11,177 nucleotides of DNA from Sphingobacteriales bacterium (lineage in GTDB: Bacteria; Bacteroidota; Bacteroidia; Sphingobacteriales; Sphingobacteriaceae): NCBI GenBank assembly GCA_947478655.1, contig CANJWU010000021.1, forward strand, positions 1 through 11,177, given 5' to 3'. The position numbers were made by a program, and so were the translations under genes. Numbering within the stretch: the first letter of the stretch is position 1; each line of letters starts with the position of its first letter. The notes under the pieces are model-generated. The model saw only the letters and a program-made list of their open reading frames with translations. It searched no databases and was not told where the DNA came from. Below, one piece after another: positions 1-6,231 of this stretch.

Positions 1-644
1 CCATTTGCTTCGCCACTAGAAATATGAGGGTATTCTTGTCCTTCATCTAAATACGCTAATACAAAATGTTGTGGCAAATTGATTCCATAAATTGGAATAT
101 CGAGTCGTTGTGCTACTACAGCATATATAATGGCTAATGAAATCTGATTGCCGCGTCGGGATTCTAATACATTATTAATGAAGGAATTTTGTGGGTCATG
201 AAAATTACTTGTATTTCCGGTAAATCCATGCAGGGCATAAAATACATGATTTAAAATTTTTACTTTCTCTAAAGGACTTGCATCGTAGCGGAGTTCTATC
301 CAAGCATCTCTTTTTATTGCATCAATTTGATTGATTATTTTTTGTTCGTCTAAATCGGGATACTGCAAGCGCGCAACCGATATAAAGCCACTAAGCAAAT
401 CAAATGAGCCTGAGCTAGCCCATAGTTTGAGCGCATCCTTTGCCGCTATAAATTGTATTTGATGAATTAGGTTTTCGATTCTTTCTTGCAAAAGAATATC
501 TAATGACTGCTCCCATTGGGTTTCGAGGGTTGGAATAATAGCTGGACCTAAACTCAACACCTTTGCAGATATTTGTTCAAAGACCATTTGATCGGGATCA
601 TCTAGTAAGGAAATTAAGGCCGCTATTTCTTTTGAGTTACGCAT
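1..644 (-). CDS. SirB1 family / transglutaminase-like protein, 3' part cut off by the window edge
   Basis: Reading the minus strand from the ATG at 644 gives an open frame of 214 codons with no stop before the window edge, so the C-terminal part is missing. The N-terminal ~100 residues are helical and HEAT-like in appearance. They are followed by the characteristic SirB1/transglutaminase_9 core: DPQNSFINNVL (from D150), ESRRGNQISLAIIY (E161 onward) and GINLPQHFVLAY with H193. In this family the fold resembles transglutaminases and cysteine proteases. The position where classical transglutaminases carry the nucleophilic Cys appears to be the Ser of 'QISLA' (S169), while the His is kept. This is usual for SirB1-like proteins, so enzymatic activity is unproven. 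Relatives in proteobacteria lie near prfA/prmC, and no such neighbours are visible here. The gene is divergent from the methyltransferase at 721. Family assignment is by recognised motifs; the molecular role is unknown. Confidence 0.8.
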   Translation of the reverse strand, partial: MRNSKEIAALISLLDDPDQMVFEQISAKVLSLGPAIIPTLETQWEQSLDILLQERIENLIHQIQFIAAKDALKLWASSGSFDLLSGFISVARLQYPDLDEQKIINQIDAIKRDAWIELRYDASPLEKVKILNHVFYALHGFTGNTSNFHDPQNSFINNVLESRRGNQISLAIIYAVVAQRLDIPIYGINLPQHFVLAYLDEGQEYPHISSGEAN

Positions 645-650
645 CTAACA

Positions 651-682
651 CTAAACTAAAGAATTTTAAATTAATATTCAAA
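651..682 (-). promoter_or_regulatory. Candidate Bacteroidota-type promoter for the SirB1-like gene
   Basis: On the minus strand TTTG (plus-strand CAAA, 679-682) is followed after 20 nt by TAGTTTAG (651-658), one mismatch from the TAnnTTTG -7 box of the Bacteroidota primary sigma factor. The -7 box ends only 6 nt before the ATG at 644, so the transcript would be leaderless or nearly so. Such AT-rich sequence yields matches by chance, hence the low confidence. Confidence 0.3.
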
Positions 683-685
683 ATG

Positions 686-716
686 TTTGTAATAGGATTA
701 TAATAGCTTATTTTTA
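686..716 (+). promoter_or_regulatory. Candidate Bacteroidota-type promoter for the methyltransferase gene
   Basis: TTTG at 686-689, a 19-nt spacer, then TATTTTTA at 709-716 matches the TTTG-N19-TAnnTTTG pattern with one mismatch in the -7 box. The ATG lies 4 nt further on, so transcription would start at or next to the start codon. There is no Shine-Dalgarno sequence before 721, which fits either a leaderless transcript or the A-rich initiation normal in this phylum. Confidence 0.35.
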
Positions 717-720
717 TTCG

Positions 721-1503
721 ATGAATGTTTTCAAACAGACTTATTATTATTTAAAATATAGACTCCGTGCAAATACTTTACATGGAACACATTCGCCTTT
801 TGTATATCAATTTTTAGAACAAATAGTATATCCTAAAGTAGTTAGCGAAAGTTTAAATAAAATTGAAATAAGAAGAGCTGATTTGTTAAAGGATCAAAGG
901 CAAATTGAAATTACCGATTTAGGTGCTGGATCTCGACAAAACAATAATCGAATTAAAACAATACAGCGAATTGCTAAATCTGCACTCAAACAACCAAAAT
1001 TTGCAGCGCTTTATTATAGCATCATCAAATCCACAAAGCCAGCGCATATAATAGAATTGGGTACTTCTTTAGGCATTACGAGCAGTTATATGGCAATGGC
1101 TGCTTCTGAAAAAATTTATACCCTAGAAGGTTGTCCAAATACCTTAAGTATTGCAAAAGAAACATTTGAATTATTAGAAATAAAAAATGTAGAAACAATA
1201 GCAGGAAACTTTGACCAAACATTACCTGCACTACTTGATCAGTTAAACCAAGTCGATTTTATTTATTTTGATGGTAACCATACTAAATCAGCAACCTTGC
1301 ATTACTTCAATCTTGCCATTACCAAAGCAACTGAAAATAGCTTGTTTATATTCGATGATATTTATTGGTCGGAAGAAATGATCGAAGCTTGGGAAATAAT
1401 AAAAGCAGATCCGAGGGTATGTATTACCATCGATTTATATTTCATTGGATTGGTTTTTTTCAAAAAAGGTCAAGCCAAAGAAAATTTTACAATTTTATTT
1501 TAA
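721..1503 (+). CDS. Class I SAM-dependent methyltransferase (O-methyltransferase-like)
   Basis: A 260-residue Rossmann-fold methyltransferase that would transfer a methyl group from S-adenosylmethionine to an unidentified acceptor in the cytoplasm. The N-terminus carries HGTHSPFVY (H21 onward), which together with the LGAGSR segment near residue 70 marks a Bacteroidota group of small methyltransferases. The SAM-binding motif I is IIELGTSLG (110-118), then come an acidic 'TLEG' strand end, the IYFDGNH segment with D184, and FDDIYW with D212/D213. These Asp positions resemble those used for metal or acceptor binding in caffeoyl-CoA-type O-methyltransferases (Methyltransf_24-like). The ATG at 721 is the first in-frame start and sits just behind a plausible promoter. 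The gene stands alone, ends at a strong hairpin and converges on the DUF4920 gene. Substrate cannot be deduced from sequence or context. Confidence 0.85.
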   Translation: MNVFKQTYYYLKYRLRANTLHGTHSPFVYQFLEQIVYPKVVSESLNKIEIRRADLLKDQRQIEITDLGAGSRQNNNRIKTIQRIAKSALKQPKFAALYYSIIKSTKPAHIIELGTSLGITSSYMAMAASEKIYTLEGCPNTLSIAKETFELLEIKNVETIAGNFDQTLPALLDQLNQVDFIYFDGNHTKSATLHYFNLAITKATENSLFIFDDIYWSEEMIEAWEIIKADPRVCITIDLYFIGLVFFKKGQAKENFTILF

Positions 1504-1506
1504 CAA

Positions 1507-1540
1507 AAAAAAGCCCTTGTAAAATTACAAGGGCTTTTTT
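1507..1540. terminator. Bidirectional intrinsic terminator between convergent genes
   Basis: A 34-nt inverted repeat has 16 complementary pairs around a central AA. Its core is AAGCCCTTGTAA and the matching TTACAAGGGCTT, with an A-run on the left and a T-run on the right. On either strand this gives a GGGC-containing stem followed by a U tract. It begins 3 nt after the methyltransferase stop codon and ends 13 nt before the DUF4920 stop codon, so one hairpin can end both convergent transcripts. Confidence 0.9.
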
Positions 1541-1553
1541 AGAATAGCTTAAA

Positions 1554-2078
1554 TTATTTGGTAGCTTCTGCTGCAACAGGCACTAATACGCCGTTTGCTT
1601 CAAATGTAATTTCGTTTTTAGGTTCTTTAATTGCATCCATTTCTGCTTTGCTAGCACCACCATCTTCAGCATAATGCTTTTGATCTTCTACAGATATGGT
1701 AGCAAACTTTGCTGTTCCTTGCATAATTACTTCTTTACCCGCCATCATTGCATTATCAGTTGGAACAAAGAATGCATAATCTTTAAAAGTAACTTTCATT
1801 ACTTCGCCATTTCCTAATTCCACATTCATCCAACATCCTTTCTTTTGACAAACTTCCACTACTTTCGCTTTTAATTTTGTATCGTAAGTTGGTGCATTGC
1901 CCATTTCTGCAAGCAAAGTTGAGGCATCAATTGTACTGTCTGGCGTAATCATTCCACCGTATGAATCAAAATTACCCATTGCAGTTTCTACCCTAGTTGC
2001 ATCATTACTTTTTTTAGTTTCAGATGAACACGCTGCAAAGAAAATAGCGATTGCAGCAAATAATATTAATTTTTTCAT
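1554..2078 (-). CDS. DUF4920 domain-containing lipoprotein
   Basis: A 174-residue protein with a classic lipoprotein signal peptide: KK, a hydrophobic stretch, then the lipobox FAAC with the lipidated Cys at residue 17. After a Ser/Thr/Lys-rich linker, the domain at about 35-170 matches DUF4920. It shows the family signature VCQKKGCWM (C77 and C82), KDYAFFVP (99-106) and HYAEDGG (135-141). The mature protein should be anchored in the envelope, probably facing the periplasm or outer membrane. The fold looks like a small all-beta OB-like domain (KAKVVEVC, MKVTFKDYAF, KEVIMQGTA strands). The paired Cys and nearby Met/His residues could bind metal or form a disulfide, but no function is established for the family. 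It has its own probable promoter and shares a terminator with the facing methyltransferase gene. Confidence 0.88.
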   Translation of the reverse strand: MKKLILFAAIAIFFAACSSETKKSNDATRVETAMGNFDSYGGMITPDSTIDASTLLAEMGNAPTYDTKLKAKVVEVCQKKGCWMNVELGNGEVMKVTFKDYAFFVPTDNAMMAGKEVIMQGTAKFATISVEDQKHYAEDGGASKAEMDAIKEPKNEITFEANGVLVPVAAEATK

Positions 2079-2101
2079 GTGTATATTTCTTTAATTTGAA
2101 A

Positions 2102-2109
2102 CAAAGTTA
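2102..2109 (-). promoter_or_regulatory. Candidate -7 promoter box for the DUF4920 gene
   Basis: On the minus strand this reads TAACTTTG, an exact match to the Bacteroidota -7 consensus TAnnTTTG. It is placed so that transcription would begin roughly 17 nt before the ATG at 2078. The expected -33 TTG is not clear; only a T-rich stretch is present there. It lies in the 71-bp gap after radA and suggests the lipoprotein gene is transcribed independently of radA. Confidence 0.4.
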
Positions 2110-2149
2110 AGCATATCTCTATTAAAAAACGGAATATTTTTAGCCGATT

Positions 2150-3523
2150 TTACCCAAAAAGTTCTTTAAATAACTCATCTAACCTACCAACTGCAATAAT
2201 CTCTACATTGAATTTCTTTTTATCTATCCCTTTCAAGGAAAATGTAGAAACAATTATTTTTTCAAAACCTAACCTTTCGGCTTCTGCAATTCTTTGTTCT
2301 ACTCGGTTTACATTTCGGATTTCGCCCGATAAACCAACCTCTGCGGCAAAACATATTTTAGAAGAAATTGGAATGTCTTCGTGAGAAGAAATAATGGCTG
2401 CAATAATTCCTAAATCAATAGCAGGATCTTCTACTTTAATTCCGCCTGTGATATTTAAAAAAACATCTTTAATACCCAACCTAAAGCCACATCTTTTTTC
2501 TAATACGGCCAGTAGCATGTTCATTCTTTTGGCATCAAAACCATTGGCAGATCTTTGCGGCGTTCCATATGCAGCGGTACTCACCAATGCTTGCGATTCA
2601 ATTAACATGGGTCTCATGCCTTCTATCATTACCGAAATTGCAATGCCACTTAAATCTTCGGCACGTTGTGAAATTAATATTTCAGAAGGATTATGTACTT
2701 CTCTTAATCCGGTACTTTGCATTTCATAAATACCTAATTCGGAAGTGGAACCAAATCTGTTTTTAACCGAACGCAACATACGATAGGTATGGTGCTGATC
2801 GCCTTCGAATTGCAATACGGTGTCTACCATGTGTTCCAATATTTTTGGACCAGCAATGGCGCCATCTTTAGTGATATGCCCCACTAAAAAAACAGGTGTC
2901 GATGTTTCTTTTGCAAATCTTAATAATTCTGCCGTACATTCTCGAATTTGCGAAACACTACCGGGCGTTGATTCTATATGCGCAGAATGTAAAGTTTGAA
3001 TAGAATCAATGATGACAATGTCTGGATTTAATTCTTCAATTTGTTTGAAAATATTTTGGGTAGATGTTTCGGTTAATACAAAACAATTGCTCGCTTCTCG
3101 TTCGGTAATTCTTGAAGCACGCATTTTAATTTGATGTTCACTTTCTTCGCCTGAAACATATAATACTTTTGATTTTTTTAAACTGATTGCCAATTGTAAA
3201 AGTAAAGTTGATTTACCTATACCAGGCTCGCCACCAATTAAGACCAAAGATCCCGGAACAATTCCTCCGCCCAGCACCCTATTTAATTCGATATCGTGCG
3301 TGATGATTCTTTTGTCGTCGGCCGCCTCTATGGTATTAATTAAAATGGGTTTATTACTTCGCGTACTACTACCACTTTGTTTCCATTCTATTTTAGCGGT
3401 ATTTTTTTCTACAATTTCTTCGACAAATGTATTCCATTGATTACACGATGGGCAATTACCTAGCCACTTTGCTGCTTGGTATCCACAATTTTGACAGAAA
3501 TAGGTTGTTTTCGACTTTGCCAT
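2150..3523 (-). CDS. radA: DNA repair protein RadA (DnaB-like branch migration helicase)
   Basis: RadA (Sms) binds single-stranded DNA and drives branch migration and strand extension of recombination intermediates alongside RecA. The 457 residues show all the expected parts. There is an N-terminal zinc finger with C10, C13, C24 and C27 (CQNCG and CPSC). A RecA-like ATPase has Walker A GEPGIGKST (98-106) and Walker B IVIIDSIQT (169-177). The RadA-specific KNRFG motif lies at 254-258, followed by a C-terminal Lon-protease-like domain from about residue 280. That domain serves oligomerisation and lacks protease activity in this family. The start chosen is the ATG at 3523, giving MAKSKTTYFCQNCG as in homologs; the in-frame ATG at 3574 would add 17 hydrophobic residues and overlap the divergent gene. 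Length is normal for RadA. No clear terminator follows it. Confidence 0.96.
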   Translation of the reverse strand: MAKSKTTYFCQNCGYQAAKWLGNCPSCNQWNTFVEEIVEKNTAKIEWKQSGSSTRSNKPILINTIEAADDKRIITHDIELNRVLGGGIVPGSLVLIGGEPGIGKSTLLLQLAISLKKSKVLYVSGEESEHQIKMRASRITEREASNCFVLTETSTQNIFKQIEELNPDIVIIDSIQTLHSAHIESTPGSVSQIRECTAELLRFAKETSTPVFLVGHITKDGAIAGPKILEHMVDTVLQFEGDQHHTYRMLRSVKNRFGSTSELGIYEMQSTGLREVHNPSEILISQRAEDLSGIAISVMIEGMRPMLIESQALVSTAAYGTPQRSANGFDAKRMNMLLAVLEKRCGFRLGIKDVFLNITGGIKVEDPAIDLGIIAAIISSHEDIPISSKICFAAEVGLSGEIRNVNRVEQRIAEAERLGFEKIIVSTFSLKGIDKKKFNVEIIAVGRLDELFKELFG

Positions 3524-3561
3524 AATGGTTAAATATATTGAAAAAAAAATTACTTTTAGAA

Positions 3562-4266
3562 ATGAAAAAAACACTCCTGCTCATTTTGTTCTTGCTAGGG
3601 ATGAGTATGGCTCAGGCTCAATCTTATAAGAAATCAAAATTCTTATATGGACAAGCCAAAGAAAGCAGCCCATATTCGCTCGGATTTTATGCTGGAATGA
3701 TTGAAAAAAGTCAATTAGCTAGCTCCGATTTTATTCAAGAGAAAAAAGATATTGCTTTTGCTTGCTTTATAGAAAAGCCATTGAATTATCGATTTGCTAT
3801 TTTAACCGACTTGAGATTACTTGGAGATATCAATGGAGAAAATTTAAATACCACAATTACCCCTAAAAATACCAATACTAAATATGAACTGCTCCGCTCT
3901 TACGATTTAAGTTGTGCTTTAAAATATTTAATGATAGATAAAGCGTATGGAAAAATTTCGATGTCTGCTGGTATTGGTATATTAAATCGCTCGACACATA
4001 TTGAAAGTGCTATGATCGATACCAACACTACGAATCAAGCAAACGTGGTGTTTCCTGTAACTATATATTATAGTAAATCAATCAGCAAAAGAATAGATGC
4101 TACTATTTTATATAGAAACTATTGGAGCTTGAGCGATGATATTGATGCCGTAATTTTGAATAAAAATAAGGATCAGTATCAATTAATTGCCATTGGGCTG
4201 AGTTATAATTTTGGTAGCAAAAACTATCGTTTTAAAAAACAAAATACTTGTCCGGCTCAACAATAA
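3562..4266 (+). CDS. Secreted protein of unknown function, probable outer-membrane beta-barrel
   Basis: A 234-residue protein starting with a Sec signal peptide: MKK, a Leu-rich core, and an AQA|Q cleavage site after residue 19. The rest is rich in short alternating hydrophobic/polar segments that resemble membrane beta strands, for example RFAILTDLRLLG, GKISMSAGIGIL, VVFPVTIYYSK, RIDATILYRNYW and a closing QLIAIGLSYNFG. This pattern, with the repeated aromatic-ended strands, suggests a small outer-membrane barrel of about 8-10 strands. I recognise no specific family. The ATG at 3562 is preferred because it gives a normal signal peptide; the upstream in-frame ATG at 3538 adds MKKKLLLE before it. 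The gene is divergent from radA across 38 bp and converges on the phosphate transporter with only 13 bp between stop codons. The short tail after the last strand ends NTCPAQQ, with a lone Cys. Confidence 0.75.
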   Translation: MKKTLLLILFLLGMSMAQAQSYKKSKFLYGQAKESSPYSLGFYAGMIEKSQLASSDFIQEKKDIAFACFIEKPLNYRFAILTDLRLLGDINGENLNTTITPKNTNTKYELLRSYDLSCALKYLMIDKAYGKISMSAGIGILNRSTHIESAMIDTNTTNQANVVFPVTIYYSKSISKRIDATILYRNYWSLSDDIDAVILNKNKDQYQLIAIGLSYNFGSKNYRFKKQNTCPAQQ

Positions 4267-4279
4267 AAAAAATATTTTT

Positions 4280-5338
4280 TTATTTAATAAAAATAGAAAT
4301 AACAAAATAAATGAGTGCCGCTAATGCTGCAGAAACAGGAATTGTTAAGATCCATGCCCATAATAAATTAACCGTTACACCCCATCTTACTGCCGAAACT
4401 CTTTTAGATAATCCGACACCAATAATAGAACCGGTAATGGTATGCGTGGTTGATACTGGAATTTTAAAATGCTCTGTCATAAATAAAGTAATGGCACCAG
4501 CAGTTTCGGCAGCTACACCTTCTAATGGCGTAACCTTTGTGATTTTCGAACCCATGGTTTTCACAATTTTCCAACCACCCGACATGGTACCTAATGCAAT
4601 GGCAGAATAACAAGCCAAAGGAATCCAATTGGGTAATTCAAAAACTTTTTTGCCATTGACTAAATGCGTATTGATGTGTAACCAAGTTGGCACTTGACTC
4701 AGATCTGCATTTGCGCTACTTGTATAAACTACAATGGCTGCGGCAATAATACCCATTACTTTTTGCGCATCGTTACCACCATGACCTATACTAAATGCTG
4801 CAGAAGAAACCAATTGCAATTTTCTAAACCACCACTCCGCTTTACTTGGAATAGCATATTTACAAATATGAATAATGATAACAGTTAAAGTATAAGCTAA
4901 TATCATTCCAATAATAGGAGCAAGAAAAATAAAAGCAGCAATTTTCCCAATCACTTGAAAATTAACAATGGTAATGCCTCCATGCGCAATAGCCGCACCA
5001 GCAAAACCACCAATTAAAGTATGAGAAGAACTAGATGGAATGCCGAACCACCAGGTAAGTAAACTCCAAAAAATGGCTGCTACTATTCCGGATAATATTA
5101 CGACTAAGTTAATTTGAGAAGTGTCTACTGCTTTAGCAATCGTATTGGCAACATTGTGTTCTTTGAAAATTAAAAAAGCAACAAAGTTAAAAAATGCAGC
5201 CCAAATAACAGCTTGGGTTGGCGACAATACTTTAGTGGAAACAACGGTTGCAATAGAGTTTGCAGCATCATGAAAACCATTGATATAATCAAAAATTAAA
5301 GAAAGTGCTATAACGGTCAAAAGCAGTGTTAAACTCAT
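4280..5338 (-). CDS. pit: Inorganic phosphate transporter, Pit family
   Basis: A 352-residue integral inner-membrane protein of the PHO4/Pit family, which imports inorganic phosphate (as a metal-phosphate complex in bacteria) coupled to the proton gradient. Both halves of the inverted-repeat architecture show their signatures: GFHDAANSIAT at 21-31 and GHGGNDAQK at 185-193, each with the conserved Asn-Asp or Asp-Ala-Ala-Asn element. The paired re-entrant motifs are SSSSHTLIGG (102-111) and STTHTITGS (296-304). Long hydrophobic segments between them account for roughly 8-10 transmembrane helices. It is shorter than E. coli PitA (about 500 residues) because the central cytoplasmic loop is small, which is common in DUF47-paired Pit proteins. 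It starts 11 nt downstream of the DUF47 gene's stop codon, so the two form an operon. The ATG at 5338 begins the first helix directly. Confidence 0.95.
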   Translation of the reverse strand: MSLTLLLTVIALSLIFDYINGFHDAANSIATVVSTKVLSPTQAVIWAAFFNFVAFLIFKEHNVANTIAKAVDTSQINLVVILSGIVAAIFWSLLTWWFGIPSSSSHTLIGGFAGAAIAHGGITIVNFQVIGKIAAFIFLAPIIGMILAYTLTVIIIHICKYAIPSKAEWWFRKLQLVSSAAFSIGHGGNDAQKVMGIIAAAIVVYTSSANADLSQVPTWLHINTHLVNGKKVFELPNWIPLACYSAIALGTMSGGWKIVKTMGSKITKVTPLEGVAAETAGAITLFMTEHFKIPVSTTHTITGSIIGVGLSKRVSAVRWGVTVNLLWAWILTIPVSAALAALIYFVISIFIK

Positions 5339-5349
5339 GTTTAAATTAA

Positions 5350-5997
5350 TTAAGCATTTTTAACAATGATCGTTTCCATTACATTGGCAACATCTTCGCA
5401 TTTATCGGTTGCTCTTTCTAATGCATTTAATACCTCTTTGTTTTTGAACAATTCAATGGCATTGGTTTCATTTTTAAATAATTCAGCAACCGCCATATCA
5501 AATACATAATCAGCTTGATTTTCCATGCTATTGATACGAACACATGAATCGGTTACATTTCGAATATTTTTTAAATCTCTTAATTCAGAAATTCCTTTAT
5601 GAATGTCTTTACAACCTTGGTGAATTAAATCTGCCAATTTTTTCATTGGCTCGGTAACTGTTGTTAAATTGTATAGATACATTCTATTTGCAGAACCATG
5701 AACATAATCTGCAATATCATCAAGTGCCGATGCTAATGCATGTATGTCTTCTCTATCAAATGGGGTGATGAAATTTTTACTTAATTCCACAAATATTTCG
5801 TGGGTAATCCTGTCTCCTTCATGTTCCAAGTCTTCAATTTCTTTGATCAGGCCAATGCGGCTATCATGTTCATCGATCTCAAAAACCTCTTTAAGTTTTG
5901 CAGAAATGGCAATTAAGTTGCTACTCGCTTGTTCAAACAATGGGAAGAATTTTTTATCCTTCGGAACGAAATACTGGAAAATAGAATTTAAAGACAT
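5350..5997 (-). CDS. DUF47 / PhoU-like Pit accessory protein
   Basis: A 215-residue, all-helical cytoplasmic protein of the DUF47 (PhoU_div) family. Visible family landmarks are the N-terminal FQYFVPKDKKFFPLFEQ and the metal-contact-like helix segments HEGDRITHEIF (near residue 75) and LDDIADYVHGSANRMYLY (near 107). The C-terminal ERATDKCEDVANVMETIIVKN mirrors the second half of the PhoU three-helix repeat. Proteins of this family are encoded next to Pit transporters in many bacteria and are thought to control transporter activity or phosphate signalling. That arrangement is present here, with the pit gene 11 nt downstream. The ATG at 5997 is the first start and is preceded by an A/T-only leader. 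On the minus strand TATTTTAG (plus positions 6010-6017) is an imperfect -7 box with no clear -33 partner. I saw no Pho-box-like direct repeats upstream. Confidence 0.93.
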   Translation of the reverse strand: MSLNSIFQYFVPKDKKFFPLFEQASSNLIAISAKLKEVFEIDEHDSRIGLIKEIEDLEHEGDRITHEIFVELSKNFITPFDREDIHALASALDDIADYVHGSANRMYLYNLTTVTEPMKKLADLIHQGCKDIHKGISELRDLKNIRNVTDSCVRINSMENQADYVFDMAVAELFKNETNAIELFKNKEVLNALERATDKCEDVANVMETIIVKNA

Positions 5998-6153
5998 AAA
6001 TTTTTTTTACTAAAATAAGAGAACAATGTTAGTTAATTGTTAATGATTGCGAATTTAAACAGATTTTTGTACGAAACGAACAGAACAGACAAAATAATGT
6101 GGCTGTTTTATAAAATAAAAAATTGATTATCAATTAATTAAGAATTATTTACT

Positions 6154-6171
6154 GGCAAATATATATTTGGC
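6154..6171. promoter_or_regulatory. Near-palindromic 18-bp dyad upstream of mfd, possible operator
   Basis: GGCAAATATATATTTGGC is an inverted repeat with 8 of 9 pairs matching (only the second position fails). It sits 28 nt upstream of the candidate -7 box of mfd, in the 234-bp intergenic region between the divergent DUF47 and mfd genes. Its size and position would suit a dimeric regulator. The rest of the region (5998-6153) is AT-rich, holds one further small palindrome (6121-6135) and no recognisable gene. Confidence 0.25.
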
Positions 6172-6198
6172 AATTCCAGTTTAAATTCAAAAAAATAA

Positions 6199-6206
6199 TA
6201 CCTTTA
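6199..6206 (+). promoter_or_regulatory. Candidate -7 promoter box for the mfd operon
   Basis: TACCTTTA matches TAnnTTTG with one mismatch. It would put the transcription start near 6212, about 20 nt before the ATG at 6232 but only about 5 nt before the GTG at 6217. This mildly favours the ATG as the mfd start. No convincing -33 TTTG lies 19 nt upstream. Confidence 0.25.
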
Positions 6207-6231
6207 CCGAAATAACGTGGGTTTGGATTGG

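Noticed and set aside
2128..2150. Possible terminator after radA (CGG...CCG followed by T6 on the minus strand)
   Set aside because: The stem is only about three pairs around an 11-nt loop, too weak to call.
2394..2729. Plus-strand open frame of 111 codons inside radA
   Set aside because: It lies fully opposite a well-supported RadA frame and its translation looks like no protein family; it is an antisense shadow.
4311..4610. Plus-strand open frame opposite the pit gene
   Set aside because: It is the complement of conserved Pit transmembrane segments and has no supporting features.
5744..6013. Plus-strand open frame of 89 codons opposite the DUF47 gene start
   Set aside because: It is low-complexity Ser/Leu-rich shadow coding and overlaps a clear family member.
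6121..6135. Palindrome AATTGAT-T-ATCAATT in the mfd upstream region
   Set aside because: It has 7-bp arms of nearly pure A/T in very AT-rich DNA; expected by chance and not placed relative to a promoter.
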